50,378 bases of DNA from Clostridia bacterium (GTDB taxonomy: Bacteria; Bacillota_A; Clostridia; Oscillospirales; Acutalibacteraceae). The notes under the pieces are model-generated. The model ran no database searches. It saw nothing but the letters and a program-made list of their open reading frames with translations, and was not told the DNA's origin. The stretch covers positions 1-50,378 of the forward strand of contig JAILQN010000058.1 of the NCBI GenBank assembly GCA_024699005.1, written 5' to 3'. Made by a program: the position numbers and the translations under genes. Of the stretch, positions 16,788 to 25,417 are shown piece after piece. Positions within the stretch are counted from its first letter, which is position 1; each line of letters opens with the position of its first letter.

Positions 16788-17287
16788 AAAAACATCTCTT
16801 CCTCTTCTTACTTACTCTCATCACCGCTCTGTTCCAGAATACCGGCGGACTTTTGCCGTCGGTGTTCGGCGCCGTTTTCTGGCCGCTTGTGCCTGTGACC
16901 GTCGCAGTCGGTATGCGTGAAGGGGAATTGACGGGGCTTGTTTACGGCATGATAGGCGGAGCGTTCTGGGATGTGACCGTATCCGGCGCAGACGGCATAC
17001 ATGCGCTGTGCCTCGCGGTCACGGGTTTTGCTGCGGGCTGGCTCGTCAGGTTCCTGCTGCGCGATACCATGCTGTCGTTCTACGCCGTTACAGCCGGGGC
17101 TGCTTCCCTGATCGCGGCGGTGGACTGGTGCGTGTTCACCCTGATCCCCGTGGGAGATCTTGGTGCGAGGCTGCTGGTCAGGCGATATATCCCGTCGGCT
17201 CTGATCACCGTCGCTTTTGCTTTTATTTGCCGTATAGTCGTGAACTTCGCGCGATTCAGGGAGGACAGTTATGAGCGGCAGTTATAA
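16784..17287 (+). CDS. mreD: Rod-shape determining protein MreD
   Basis: 167 residues, almost wholly hydrophobic, with about five membrane segments and no soluble domain, as expected for MreD (family about 160-190 residues). It carries the typical pattern GLVYGMIGGAFWDV after the second or third helix. Sequence conservation in MreD is low, so the name rests mainly on topology, size and position between mreC (4-base overlap) and the PBP2 gene (17-base overlap). Confidence 0.85.
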   Translation: MKKHLFLFLLTLITALFQNTGGLLPSVFGAVFWPLVPVTVAVGMREGELTGLVYGMIGGAFWDVTVSGADGIHALCLAVTGFAAGWLVRFLLRDTMLSFYAVTAGAASLIAAVDWCVFTLIPVGDLGARLLVRRYIPSALITVAFAFICRIVVNFARFREDSYERQL

Positions 17288-19376
17288 AAAACATACAGTC
17301 TCGCGCGCGTTTGTTCTCGCGGTCATATTTGCCGTTATCATTTTGATATTCGGCATCGTTCTTCTGCGTTCCTTTGTGTCGGAAGGCGCCGTGTATGCGG
17401 AGGGCGACGGCACGATATTGACCTACGATATACCCGCCGCCGCATCGCGTGGAGATATCCTCGACCGCAACGGCAGGACCCTTGTTTCGGGCAAACAGGG
17501 TTTTTCCCTGCGCTTCAACGCGGCGTTTTTTCCGTCACAGTCCAACAGAACGGACCGCAATGCGCTGATCCATTCGCTTATCGGTCTTCTGAAAAAGAAC
17601 GGCGAGAAGTGGAACGACAATCTTCCGATCAAATACACAGACGGAGTATTGACCTTTGAGGACGGCAGACAGACAGATATTGACACAATGAAGTCTTCCG
17701 CCTATCTCAACCTCAACTCTTACGCCACTGCGGAAAACTGTCTGTCGGCTCTGAAGCGGCTTTACAAGCTGCAGAACTACAGCGCCGAGGACGCACGCGA
17801 CATTGCCGCCGTGGAATATGAGATGTGGCGCACGGGCTTCAATGTTTCGAACCCATACACTTTCGCGGACGACGTTTCGATAGAGACGATAGCCGCCGTG
17901 AAGGAAAACAGCGATTTTTACCGCGGCGTGGAAAATGTGGTGGTCCGGTACCGAGAGATCGTGGACGGGACCGTGGCTCCGCATGTTATCGGACTGACGG
18001 GCGTCATAAGCGGCGATGCGTATCTTGCTAACAAGGAGGACGTCGAGCGCCGGCTGTCAAGCGATATGTATTCCGAGGCGGAAAAAGCGGAGATAAGCCG
18101 CAATGCCTTCTCGATCACGGACACTGTGGGCAAGTTCGGTCTGGAGGCGGCGATGGAGGAGTATCTTCGCGGCAAAAAGGGCGTGGAGAGGATATCCGTT
18201 TATCCCGACGGCAGGGCGGCGTCGAACTACATTGTAGCTCCCGTGCAGGGATATACGATCAAACTGACCATAGATTCCGGGCTGCAGAAGGCGGCGGAAA
18301 AAGCTCTTGAAAAAAGGATCAAGGAACTGCTCGGCGGTTCCCTGGCTGCAGCCGGCGCGGCAGCTGTTATAAACGTAAACAACGGCGAAGTGCTGGCAAG
18401 CGTCACATATCCGACTTTCGATCTGAAAACCTATTATAAAGACTACAACAAGCTGCTGGCGCAAAAGGGCAACCCGCTTATCAACCGGGTGATACAGAGC
18501 GTTTATGAGCCGGGTTCGACTTTCAAGCCCGCTATGGCGTGCGCCGGTCTGGAAGAAAACGTGATCGATGAAACGACGCAGTTCTACTGCGATTCCGTTT
18601 TCGAATACTACGATATGCGCTACGGCTGTCTGAGCGCTCACGGCTGGCAGGACGTCAACCATGCCATTACAAATTCCTGCAATATATTCTTTTACAACGT
18701 TGCGGAGCAGCTCGGTATCGACCGTATGAACAAGTACGCGTCGAAGCTGGGCCTGGGGCAGAAGACGGGCGTGGAGCTCACGGAGGCGGAGGGAATCCTT
18801 GCCGGCAGAGCGTACAGGGAGTCTATAGGTTCCACCTGGCAGCTGGGCGATACCATCCAGGCGGGCATCGGTCAGTCGGATAACCTGTTCTCGATACTTC
18901 AGATGGCAAACTACTGCGCTACTATCGCCAACGGCGGCACCCGTTACGCATGTCATTACGTCAAGAGTATTCTTTCAAGCGACGGCAAGGAAGTGATTTC
19001 CGAGACCCGCCCCACAGTGCTTGAGGAGACCGGTTTTTCCGGGCGGACCCTGGACATAGTGCGCGAGGGTATGCTCAACGCCGCAATAAACGGCACTACG
19101 GCGGCGACTTTTGCCAGAGTAAAGGAAAAGGTTGCGGTCAAGACAGGTACCACTCAGGTCAAAAGATACGTGGACGGCAAGCTGCTCGAAGGCAACAACG
19201 GTCTTAATATCTCGTTCGGTCCGTATGACAGTCCCGAAATAGCGATAGCCGTCATCATAGAGAACGTGGACAGCGGTACCGCCACGGCGGACGTCGCCGC
19301 CGATATATATAACTATTACTTCTCTACGCAAAAGCAGATCTCATCCGCGAAAGGCGCGGGAGAGCAGGTGCCGTGA
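17271..19376 (+). CDS. mrdA: Penicillin-binding protein 2, elongation-specific D,D-transpeptidase (class B)
   Basis: 701 residues. One N-terminal membrane anchor (about 12-34), then the pedestal domain with the R-G-D-I-L-D-R-N-G motif (60-68), then a transpeptidase domain with all three active-site motifs: S416-T-F-K419, S469-C-N471 and K624-T-G626. It crosslinks newly made peptidoglycan during lateral wall growth in partnership with RodA, and is the direct target of beta-lactams. It overlaps mreD by 17 bases. RodA is not in the window. The C-terminus is followed by a short A/T hairpin and an intergenic word-repeat stretch. Confidence 0.93.
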   Translation: MSGSYKKHTVSRAFVLAVIFAVIILIFGIVLLRSFVSEGAVYAEGDGTILTYDIPAAASRGDILDRNGRTLVSGKQGFSLRFNAAFFPSQSNRTDRNALIHSLIGLLKKNGEKWNDNLPIKYTDGVLTFEDGRQTDIDTMKSSAYLNLNSYATAENCLSALKRLYKLQNYSAEDARDIAAVEYEMWRTGFNVSNPYTFADDVSIETIAAVKENSDFYRGVENVVVRYREIVDGTVAPHVIGLTGVISGDAYLANKEDVERRLSSDMYSEAEKAEISRNAFSITDTVGKFGLEAAMEEYLRGKKGVERISVYPDGRAASNYIVAPVQGYTIKLTIDSGLQKAAEKALEKRIKELLGGSLAAAGAAAVINVNNGEVLASVTYPTFDLKTYYKDYNKLLAQKGNPLINRVIQSVYEPGSTFKPAMACAGLEENVIDETTQFYCDSVFEYYDMRYGCLSAHGWQDVNHAITNSCNIFFYNVAEQLGIDRMNKYASKLGLGQKTGVELTEAEGILAGRAYRESIGSTWQLGDTIQAGIGQSDNLFSILQMANYCATIANGGTRYACHYVKSILSSDGKEVISETRPTVLEETGFSGRTLDIVREGMLNAAINGTTAATFARVKEKVAVKTGTTQVKRYVDGKLLEGNNGLNISFGPYDSPEIAIAVIIENVDSGTATADVAADIYNYYFSTQKQISSAKGAGEQVP

Positions 19377-19401
19377 GCGAAAATCCTTACGGATTTTCTG
19401 A

Positions 19402-19496
19402 ATGAATAATGAAGAATGAAGAATTGCGGGTGGGCTTCGCCCACACCCGATTTTAATAATACTGAAGACTTTATACGGAATAATGAATAATTAAGG
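19402..19496. repeat. Intergenic element with GAATAATGAAGAATT-type words
   Basis: A degenerate run of GAATAATGAA/GAAGAATT words (19402-19427), a GC-rich hairpin GGGTGGGC-TTC-GCCCACACCC, an A/T-rich centre and a second run of the same word (about 19479-19495). The two word runs are in the same orientation here. It lies between PBP2 and the next gene and includes or touches the latter's leader. Confidence 0.6.
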
Positions 19497-19506
19497 AGGC
19501 AAAACA

Positions 19507-20031
19507 ATGGCATACGTTCCAATGACGGAATACGACTCCTCGCCGGAGGAAGTCAGAAAAGAGTACGACGATCAGATCGCCAAACACGGCAGGATCACCA
19601 ATATGAAGAGAACGCTCCTTCATGACGTTCCCTCATTCAAGGCGTATATGGAGTGGTACACTCTTTACGACGGGCTGCGTCCCGTTATCGGCGACAGGGC
19701 GCTGTCTCTGTTTTCATACGCCATTTCGAACGGCAACGACTGCCTCATCTGTTCCACCTTCTTCAGGCAGATACTTATCGATTCGGGAGATGATCCGGAT
19801 AATCCGTCTCTGACAGAGATCGAGCAGCTGCTCATGGAATTCGGCGCGGCGATTTGCCGGAACCCGCATGAGATCCCCGAAGATATCTACGAAGGGCTTA
19901 AGCTGCGTTTTACGGATAAGCAGATAGTTCAGATAATCGCTTTCGCCGGGATCATGTACGCTACAAACCTGTTCAATACGGTAGCGAAGGTCGATCTGGA
20001 CGAGGTGCTGTATAAGTACAGGAAAGAGTAA
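19507..20031 (+). CDS. Carboxymuconolactone decarboxylase-like (AhpD-fold) protein
   Basis: 174 residues, all-helical, with AAGGAGG before the ATG. It has the AhpD-fold core with a C79-L-I-C82 pair in the helix after SYAISNGNDC, but the histidine that follows the pair in AhpD (C-x2-C-x3-H) is replaced by Phe86. In AhpD proteins the two cysteines reduce peroxides and the His relays protons, so peroxidase activity of the classical kind is doubtful; a thiol-disulfide role is possible. It is followed after an intergenic element by an SDR oxidoreductase on the same strand, which may or may not be in the same transcript. Confidence 0.75.
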   Translation: MAYVPMTEYDSSPEEVRKEYDDQIAKHGRITNMKRTLLHDVPSFKAYMEWYTLYDGLRPVIGDRALSLFSYAISNGNDCLICSTFFRQILIDSGDDPDNPSLTEIEQLLMEFGAAICRNPHEIPEDIYEGLKLRFTDKQIVQIIAFAGIMYATNLFNTVAKVDLDEVLYKYRKE

Positions 20032-20053
20032 TTCGGTTTTTAAAGGGTATAAT

Positions 20054-20222
20054 AAATTCGGAATTCGGAATGCGGAATTCGGAATTATGGTTCAATTTTG
20101 CAAAGCAAAATTGTTTTTGAAGCGCAGTGGCTGGTTTGATATAGAATAACCTTCATTGCGTTAATATAAAGAACAACAACCTTTTGATAATTCCGAATTC
20201 CGCATTCCGCATTCCGAATTAC
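20054..20222. repeat. Intergenic inverted-repeat element with AATTCGGAAT-type arms
   Basis: The left arm (about 20055-20087) is a run of AATTCGGAATGCGG-like words; the right arm (about 20187-20221) is its inverted counterpart. The centre carries the hairpin CAATTTTGC-AAA-GCAAAATTG followed by TTTTTG, which could terminate transcription. Confidence 0.75.
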
Positions 20223-20263
20223 TGAAAACGCTCTTTGTATTACAGGAAGAAAGGAAAATCATC

Positions 20264-21064
20264 ATGGATTTTATAAATAAGGTCGCTTTTATCACCGGCG
20301 CGGCGCACGGTCAGGGCAGGGCGACAGCTCTCGCCCTTGCGCGCGAGGGGGCGGATATCACCGCGTTCGACGTGGCTAAAAAGCCGGAGTACCCGAATTA
20401 TGAGTTCGGCACCACCGCGGAACTGGAATCCCTTAAAACGGAGATCGAGGCCATGGGCCGCAGATGCGTTATCGCGTCCGGAGACGTGCGCGACGACGTG
20501 TCCGTCACGGCGGCTGTGGAAAAAACGATCGCGGAGCTTGGTAAAATAGATATCCTGTTCAACAACGCGGGCATCTGCGCCTACGCCGAGATCGACAAAA
20601 TGACCGATGAGGAATGGGACGCGATGATCGGCATCAACCTCACCGGACCTATGAAGGTCACACGCAGAGTCGTGCCCTATATGAAGGCGCAGAAATCCGG
20701 CGTGATCATCAACAATTCCTCGGTGATGGGTCTGCGCGGCGGCAGAAGGCTTTCGCACTATACCGCGTCAAAATGGGGCCTGACAGGTCTTACCAAAGCC
20801 TGGGCGATAGAGCTTGCGCCGTGGAACATCAGGGTCGTATCCATCCACCCCACGGGCGTTAATACCCCGATGAACGACGGGCTTGCCGCCATGGAAGGCA
20901 AGACCCCCGAGGAGATCGCCGAGGCAAGCGCGGGCAACCTGCTGCCTGTGCCGTGGATAGAGCCGGAGGACACGGCGAATCTGGTGCTGTATCTTGCGTC
21001 CGACAAGGCGCGCTATGTTACCGGCGCGCAGTTCACCATCGACGCCGGATTGCTGACGGTCTGA
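20264..21064 (+). CDS. Short-chain dehydrogenase/reductase, mycofactocin-coupled-like subgroup
   Basis: 266 residues, Rossmann fold SDR. Cofactor motif T11-G-A-A-H-G-Q-G18, N-N-A-G at 100-103, catalytic Ser near 152-153, Y166 and K170 (YTASK), all in place. The stretch after the second strand is longer than in most SDRs (DVAKKPEYPNYEFGTTAELESLK), a feature I associate with the mycofactocin-coupled SDR group, in which this insertion holds the nicotinamide cofactor tightly. No mycofactocin maturation genes are in the window, so the link is by resemblance only. The substrate is unknown; the neighbours give no pathway. GAAAGGA precedes the ATG. Confidence 0.85.
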   Translation: MDFINKVAFITGAAHGQGRATALALAREGADITAFDVAKKPEYPNYEFGTTAELESLKTEIEAMGRRCVIASGDVRDDVSVTAAVEKTIAELGKIDILFNNAGICAYAEIDKMTDEEWDAMIGINLTGPMKVTRRVVPYMKAQKSGVIINNSSVMGLRGGRRLSHYTASKWGLTGLTKAWAIELAPWNIRVVSIHPTGVNTPMNDGLAAMEGKTPEEIAEASAGNLLPVPWIEPEDTANLVLYLASDKARYVTGAQFTIDAGLLTV

Positions 21065-21080
21065 AAAGGTGCTTTCGTAA

Positions 21081-21755
21081 ATGAAAATCAATATAGTCGG
21101 TATATTGCTGTGTACCTGTATCTGTTTTGCTTTTATCCTCAGCGGCTGCGGTGTGAAAAATTCCGATACATCGGAAGAGCGCGGATCTGTTGTGGATATA
21201 TCAGAAACAGAGGTTAAGAAGCTTTCAAAAAGCGATGAACAGCAAACGATACTGAATATGTCCTGGCAGGAATTCCGGATGAATTATTTTTATCCTGCTG
21301 AAATCTTTTATCATATTCTGATCCCGTTCAACGGCGGGGATATTTCCGTGGATGATGAGCATTATTATGATTCTGACGGAAATCTGCTCGACTCATACCG
21401 GGATGATTGTTATTACAGGATAGATGATCCGGAATATCCCGACAAGCAGGCGTTGCACGACGCGTGCTGCAAATACCTGTCGGAAGCTTATGTTGACAAC
21501 GCCGAAAAAGAATCAGCCCCGTTTTTTGAAAAAGACGGTCAGCTGTTTATAAAAGAATCATACCTGTTCGGGGATTCGCCCGGAGTCGATCTGTATAAAC
21601 TGTTTTCCGTAAAATCATATAATGATGACGAAATAATCGTCAATATCAAGTGCTACTGGGATGAAGCCCATACAGATCTTTGGCGGGACGCAGACTATAA
21701 AATGATTTATGAAAACGGCAATTGGGTATTTGACAGTTTTGAACAGATTTTTTAA
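21081..21755 (+). CDS. Lipoprotein with IseA-like C-terminal domain
   Basis: 224 residues. Signal peptide with lipobox ILSGC (Cys 23) and an acidic linker. Residues about 85-222 (YYRIDDPEYPDKQALHDACCKY, FFEKDGQLFI, WVFDSFEQIF) resemble, from memory, the repeated domain of clostridial proteins related to the D,L-endopeptidase inhibitor IseA. If correct it would sit on the outer membrane face and restrain cell-wall hydrolases. The match is by pattern only and the ISEA assignment should be held loosely. The gene starts 16 bases after the SDR stop and lacks a clear strong ribosome binding site (AAAAGG about 12 bases upstream). Confidence 0.6.
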   Translation: MKINIVGILLCTCICFAFILSGCGVKNSDTSEERGSVVDISETEVKKLSKSDEQQTILNMSWQEFRMNYFYPAEIFYHILIPFNGGDISVDDEHYYDSDGNLLDSYRDDCYYRIDDPEYPDKQALHDACCKYLSEAYVDNAEKESAPFFEKDGQLFIKESYLFGDSPGVDLYKLFSVKSYNDDEIIVNIKCYWDEAHTDLWRDADYKMIYENGNWVFDSFEQIF

Positions 21756-21816
21756 GAAGCTGTAAAAATACGACCCGGTTTATCATTTGCCTGAGTATTA
21801 TCATGTATATTGACCG

Positions 21817-22398
21817 ATGACGCTTGACTTTTCACAGCTTTTCTTTTCCGATTTTCCGGGAAGCCTGCTGCAGACGCTTCCGTTTGCGGCGGCGGCGGGC
21901 GCGGTATTCTGGTTCCTGAAATACCGAAAAGACAAGACCACACCTCTTTCCGGAAAAGTGTGGTCTGTTCTTTTTGTCTGCTATTCTGCCGAAGTTATCT
22001 GTATGGTGTTTTTCTTAAGCTCGATCCGGTACTTCTGGGGTTCTCTGTTCCTGAATAACAGACCGGATAATATCATCAAAGTGCTGTTCTGCAGGGGAAC
22101 GGTGAACCTGATCCCCGATTTTTACAAAAATATCGACAGAGAGAATATTCTGAACATGATCCTGTTTATGCCGTTCGGGATCCTGTATCCTCTCGCGAAA
22201 CGGGACCGCTCATGGATCAGAACGGTTCTGACCGGGGTGATCTGCGTCATCGGCGCTGAAGGGCTTCAGCCCATGGTTGGGCGTTCGTTTGACGTCAACG
22301 ATATTATTCTAAATACCGCAGGAGTGTTCATCTCTGCATCGCTGTTTTTTCTCATTGCGTGGGTGATAAAACGCCTGAAACGAATATCGTCGGAGTGA
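21817..22398 (+). CDS. VanZ-like membrane protein
   Basis: 193 residues with about five membrane helices and the VanZ family signature: N-L-I-P-D-F..., N-M-I-L-F-M-P-F-G-I-L-Y-P-L, ...G-A-E-G-L-Q..., F-D-V-N-D-I-I-L-N-T-A-G. VanZ in enterococci gives low-level teicoplanin resistance; most VanZ-like proteins are of unknown role in envelope biology. No other vancomycin-cluster genes are present, so this is not evidence of glycopeptide resistance. The start has no strong ribosome binding site. A bidirectional terminator follows. Confidence 0.88.
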   Translation: MTLDFSQLFFSDFPGSLLQTLPFAAAAGAVFWFLKYRKDKTTPLSGKVWSVLFVCYSAEVICMVFFLSSIRYFWGSLFLNNRPDNIIKVLFCRGTVNLIPDFYKNIDRENILNMILFMPFGILYPLAKRDRSWIRTVLTGVICVIGAEGLQPMVGRSFDVNDIILNTAGVFISASLFFLIAWVIKRLKRISSE

Positions 22399-22410
22399 AG
22401 TTTCGTCGGA

Positions 22411-22455
22411 AATAATATCGTCAGGGGACCGTATGCCGGTCCCCTGATGATATTT
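22411..22455. terminator. Bidirectional terminator between VanZ-like and GH5 genes
   Basis: Long hairpin (AATATCGTCAGGGGACCG / CGGTCCCCTGATGATATT) with flanking A and T runs between two convergent genes. Confidence 0.85.
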
Positions 22456-22464
22456 CGCTGATCA

Positions 22465-23862
22465 TTACAGCAGGTCGCCGGTTTTCAGCTTCCTTATCCA
22501 GTCTAGGATCGTGGTCCAGATTGCCTTGAGTTTGTCCGCGAACAGATCTTTGCGGGTCTCGAAGCTGCCCACGCTGTTGAACAGGCCGAAGGAATAAAGC
22601 GCGACTTTGTCGACTGTGCCGTCGGTGAATTCCGCGGCGTAATCCGCGAAAGTGTTGCGGCTGAACGCCTCGCCGTCTGTGCGAAGAATTTCGCCGAACT
22701 TCTCCCACAGAGTTTCGTAGCTGTCGTTCGCGTAGTCGATCTTATCTATTGCGGAGGAGCCGTACAGGAACCAGGGGGATCTGTCTGCGTCGGGTCCGGC
22801 GCCCTTATAGGTCCACGTCGTCCAGCTTAAGTTCCTGTCGTTGAAGATCGAGAACATATAATCGAAAGAGGATATGCCGCGCGGGTAGAATTCGCCTATA
22901 TAGAACGGCGCGTTGTATCCCGCTCTTTTTATTTCGTTCACCTTGTTGAGGTAGGCGATATTCGTCACGTCGTAAAGATGCTCCTGATATACTATGTTCG
23001 TCCAGCCGTAAACGTCGGGCGAGGCGATGGCGGAGGGAGACCAGATCGCTTCCATGGAAATGATATGATCGGGGTCGACTTCGCGGACCGCGCGGTACAG
23101 CTCGTCGCTGAAGTCCCAGAACGCCTGCTGAAGATTGCCCTCTCTAGTGATGTTGGTGCCCAGAGGCTCGTTCATAAGATCGTACATCGCGACGGTCGGA
23201 TCGCCCTTGCAGTGTCCGGCGAGCGTCACCCAGAAGTCCTTGACTACTTCGCGGTATCTCGCTGCTTTGGCGGTATCGTCGAACAGCGACATGGATTTGG
23301 ATCTGCCGCAGTGGTCGTAATCGTTCTGATAGCCGGGCAGACCGTGCAGGTCGATTATCAGGTACAGGCCGTATTTTTTGCACAGAGAGATGACCTCGTC
23401 CAGCTCGGAGAGATCTATGCTTCCGTCGGGTTTTGTGTACCATGTGCCGTCGTCGTCGCTCTGGAAATTTCTGTACCAGATCGGCAGCCGGACGACGTTC
23501 ATGCCCAGCTCCGCAACGTTTTTATAGTCGATCTCCGTTATCCAGTTGCTCCTGTACCGTTTGAACAGTTCGTGGGTCTTTTCCGTGCCGAAGCGCTCCA
23601 CGAGAGTCAGATAGGCGTTGTCTTCGCCCGCGGGGTCGGTGAAGGGACAGAACCAGTCTTCCATGATGCCCCAGCCGCCGAAGTTCGTGCCGCGAAGGAC
23701 GATCTTCTCACCTTCCGCATTTACGATATCCTCGCCTTCGGCGCGCAGCATGGACAGCTCCGCCGCCGGTTCTTCCTCCGCGCCTGCGAACAGCCCGTAA
23801 TTCGGAACGAGGAGCAGCATCGCCGTCAGGACGACGCAAAGGATTTTTCTGATGTGTTTCAT
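22465..23862 (-). CDS. Secreted glycoside hydrolase family 5 (cellulase-like)
   Basis: 465 residues. Signal peptide (1-28). The TIM-barrel GH5 domain spans about 45-390: L-R-G-T-N-F-G-G-W at the first strand, V-V-R-L-P-I-W, D-L-H-G-L-P-G, acid/base E232 in LMNEPLG, and nucleophile E324 in YIGEFYP. GH5 enzymes of this kind cleave beta-1,4 or beta-1,3 glucans or mannans; the exact substrate cannot be told. Residues about 395-465 form a helical tail with aromatic and basic residues rather than a known carbohydrate-binding module, and there is no dockerin. GGAGG lies before the ATG. A composite repeat lies directly upstream, so the promoter must be inside or beyond it. Confidence 0.9.
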   Translation of the reverse strand: MKHIRKILCVVLTAMLLLVPNYGLFAGAEEEPAAELSMLRAEGEDIVNAEGEKIVLRGTNFGGWGIMEDWFCPFTDPAGEDNAYLTLVERFGTEKTHELFKRYRSNWITEIDYKNVAELGMNVVRLPIWYRNFQSDDDGTWYTKPDGSIDLSELDEVISLCKKYGLYLIIDLHGLPGYQNDYDHCGRSKSMSLFDDTAKAARYREVVKDFWVTLAGHCKGDPTVAMYDLMNEPLGTNITREGNLQQAFWDFSDELYRAVREVDPDHIISMEAIWSPSAIASPDVYGWTNIVYQEHLYDVTNIAYLNKVNEIKRAGYNAPFYIGEFYPRGISSFDYMFSIFNDRNLSWTTWTYKGAGPDADRSPWFLYGSSAIDKIDYANDSYETLWEKFGEILRTDGEAFSRNTFADYAAEFTDGTVDKVALYSFGLFNSVGSFETRKDLFADKLKAIWTTILDWIRKLKTGDLL

Positions 23863-23883
23863 TGGGATTCCTCCGGGATTATC

Positions 23884-24152
23884 AGTAATGTGTAATTAGC
23901 AATGTGTAATGTGTAATTGCGACGAACGGGGGCTCAGCCGTCTGCTTTGCACCGCCCCGTCAACGTCAAATCAATACCTTTCGGGACGGCAGGTGCAATG
24001 AGCAGTCAGCAATGTGTAAATACAGTGAACAGAGGTACAGTCGGCTGCTTTATACAGTCCGATCGGTTCATTGCCGTCTTTCGGGGCGGCAGGAAAGTAT
24101 ACTGCTGTTCAATCTGAAGCGCAATTACACATTACACATTACACATTGCAAA
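23884..24152. repeat. Composite intergenic repeat, family R1, apparently two units
   Basis: Runs of AATGTGTAAT / ATTACACATT words at both ends with GC-rich payloads containing CACCGCCCCGTCAACGTC and ACTGCTGTTCAATCTGAAGC. Two related payloads appear to stand in tandem. The outer parts recur in inverted orientation at 31543-31700, showing a dispersed family. It fills the gap between the GH5 gene and the end of the opp operon. No convincing gene is in it. Confidence 0.8.
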
Positions 24153-24407
24153 TTATTTCCATACCGCCAGCAGCAGCGCGATGACCGCGGCGCCGGCGGC
24201 TACGAAAACGCCGCCTATGGCGAGTCCGGCGCCGAGCGCGCCGCGGACGTAAGCCCTGCGCTCGTTTTTCGATAAATCTGTCTCCGGCTCGTTTTCAGCC
24301 GGTTTCTGTTTTTTCGGCAGGCGGGGCAGGATCAGCGGCTGGCGCGAAACGTCGCTCATATCCGCTATCGTCCTGCCGTCGTCATCTTCGTATCCGCGGT
24401 TTTTCAT
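24153..24407 (-). CDS. Small conserved membrane protein at the end of the opp operon
   Basis: 84 residues from ATG 24407, which overlaps the oppF stop codon (ATGA). The N-terminus is acidic (YEDDDGRTIADM), the middle proline/charge rich, and the C-terminus has one long hydrophobic segment (about 58-82) ending in VWK. The DDGRTIADM pattern is one I recall in small clostridial membrane proteins beside oligopeptide transporter genes, but no function is known. An ATG 15 bases further upstream is also in frame; the overlapping start is preferred because of the coupling geometry. Confidence 0.7.
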   Translation of the reverse strand: MKNRGYEDDDGRTIADMSDVSRQPLILPRLPKKQKPAENEPETDLSKNERRAYVRGALGAGLAIGGVFVAAGAAVIALLLAVWK

Positions 24408-25417
24408 ATTACGAAATGACACGCGACGTAATGCCCTGGCTCGATCATCCGCTGTGCCGGCGCTTCGGTTTTGCAGCGCTCGGTCGCTTTGGGGCAGCGG
24501 GTGTGGAATTTGCAGCCGGATGGCGGGTTCGCGGGGGAGGGAATGGATCCTTCCAGCACGATGCGGTTCATTTTGACCGTGGGATCGGGGACGGGTATCG
24601 CCGAGAAAAGAGCTTCCGTATACGGATGCGCGGGATTTTTAAAGATATCCTCCTTAGCGCCGTATTCCACAAGGCTGCCCAGATACATTACGCCTACGGT
24701 GTCGGAGATATGCTCGACTACCGAAAGATCATGGGAAATGAACAGATAGGTAAGAGAGTATTTTTCCTGCAATTCTCTGAGAAGGTTTATGATCTGCGCC
24801 TGAATGGACACGTCGAGGGCGGATACCGGCTCGTCGCAGACTATGAATTTCGGATTGAGCGCCAGCGCCCTCGCTATGCAGATACGCTGTCTCTGTCCGC
24901 CGGAGAACTCGTGCGGGTAGCGGTCCTTGTGGAAGGGCTGCAGGCCGCAGTTGTCCATTATCTTGTCGATATAGTCGTCATACTCTTCCTTCGGGACGAT
25001 ATGATGCTCGCGCACCGCCTCGCCGATTATCTCGCTGACGGGCAGCCTGGGGGAGAGGGACGAGAACGGATCCTGAAAGATTATCTGCATCTGCGGACGC
25101 AGGGCGCGCAGTTCTTTCGCAGAGTAATCAAAGACCTCTTTGCCATCAAAAAGCACCTGCCCGTCGGTCTTGTCTTTATACAGGCGCAGTATCGTGCGTC
25201 CGGTGGTGGTCTTGCCGCAGCCGGATTCGCCCACGAGCCCCATGCAGGAGCCGCGTTTCAGGTTGAAGGTCACGCCGTCCACCGCTTTGACCTGCCCGAC
25301 GATACGCATGCCGCTTTTTATCGGAAAATATTTTTTCAGGGCGTTGACCTGAAGGATGTACTGCGGATCCGGTTCGATGGGAGTGAATGCACTGTTTTCT
25401 TCGACCTTTTTACTCAT
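24404..25417 (-). CDS. oppF: Oligopeptide ABC transporter ATP-binding protein OppF
   Basis: 337 residues. ABC ATPase with Walker [10 protein letters not shown], signature FSGGQRQR, Walker B F-I-V-C-D-E, switch His in SHDLSVV, and the C-terminal oligopeptide-transporter domain with a cysteine-containing C-K-F-H-T-R-C-P motif. It powers peptide import together with OppD. The start at 25417 is chosen because GGAGG lies 9 bases before it and ATGAGTAA overlaps the oppD stop; the longer frame (to 25516) would run deep into oppD without a site. Confidence 0.93.
   Translation of the reverse strand: MSKKVEENSAFTPIEPDPQYILQVNALKKYFPIKSGMRIVGQVKAVDGVTFNLKRGSCMGLVGESGCGKTTTGRTILRLYKDKTDGQVLFDGKEVFDYSAKELRALRPQMQIIFQDPFSSLSPRLPVSEIIGEAVREHHIVPKEEYDDYIDKIMDNCGLQPFHKDRYPHEFSGGQRQRICIARALALNPKFIVCDEPVSALDVSIQAQIINLLRELQEKYSLTYLFISHDLSVVEHISDTVGVMYLGSLVEYGAKEDIFKNPAHPYTEALFSAIPVPDPTVKMNRIVLEGSIPSPANPPSGCKFHTRCPKATERCKTEAPAQRMIEPGHYVACHFVI

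Noticed and set aside
21817..22398. Glycopeptide resistance locus because of a VanZ-like gene
   Set aside because: No vanHAX or vanRS genes are nearby; VanZ-like proteins are widespread without resistance.
22978..23895. Long plus-strand open frame opposite the GH5 gene
   Set aside because: It is the antisense shadow of the GH5 gene: no ribosome binding site, low-complexity valine/arginine-rich product, while the other strand encodes a complete enzyme.
23917..24275. Short frames within R1 repeats encoding ALHRPVN or LHITHC-like peptides
   Set aside because: They arise from repeat words and recur wherever the repeats do; no ribosome binding sites or protein features.
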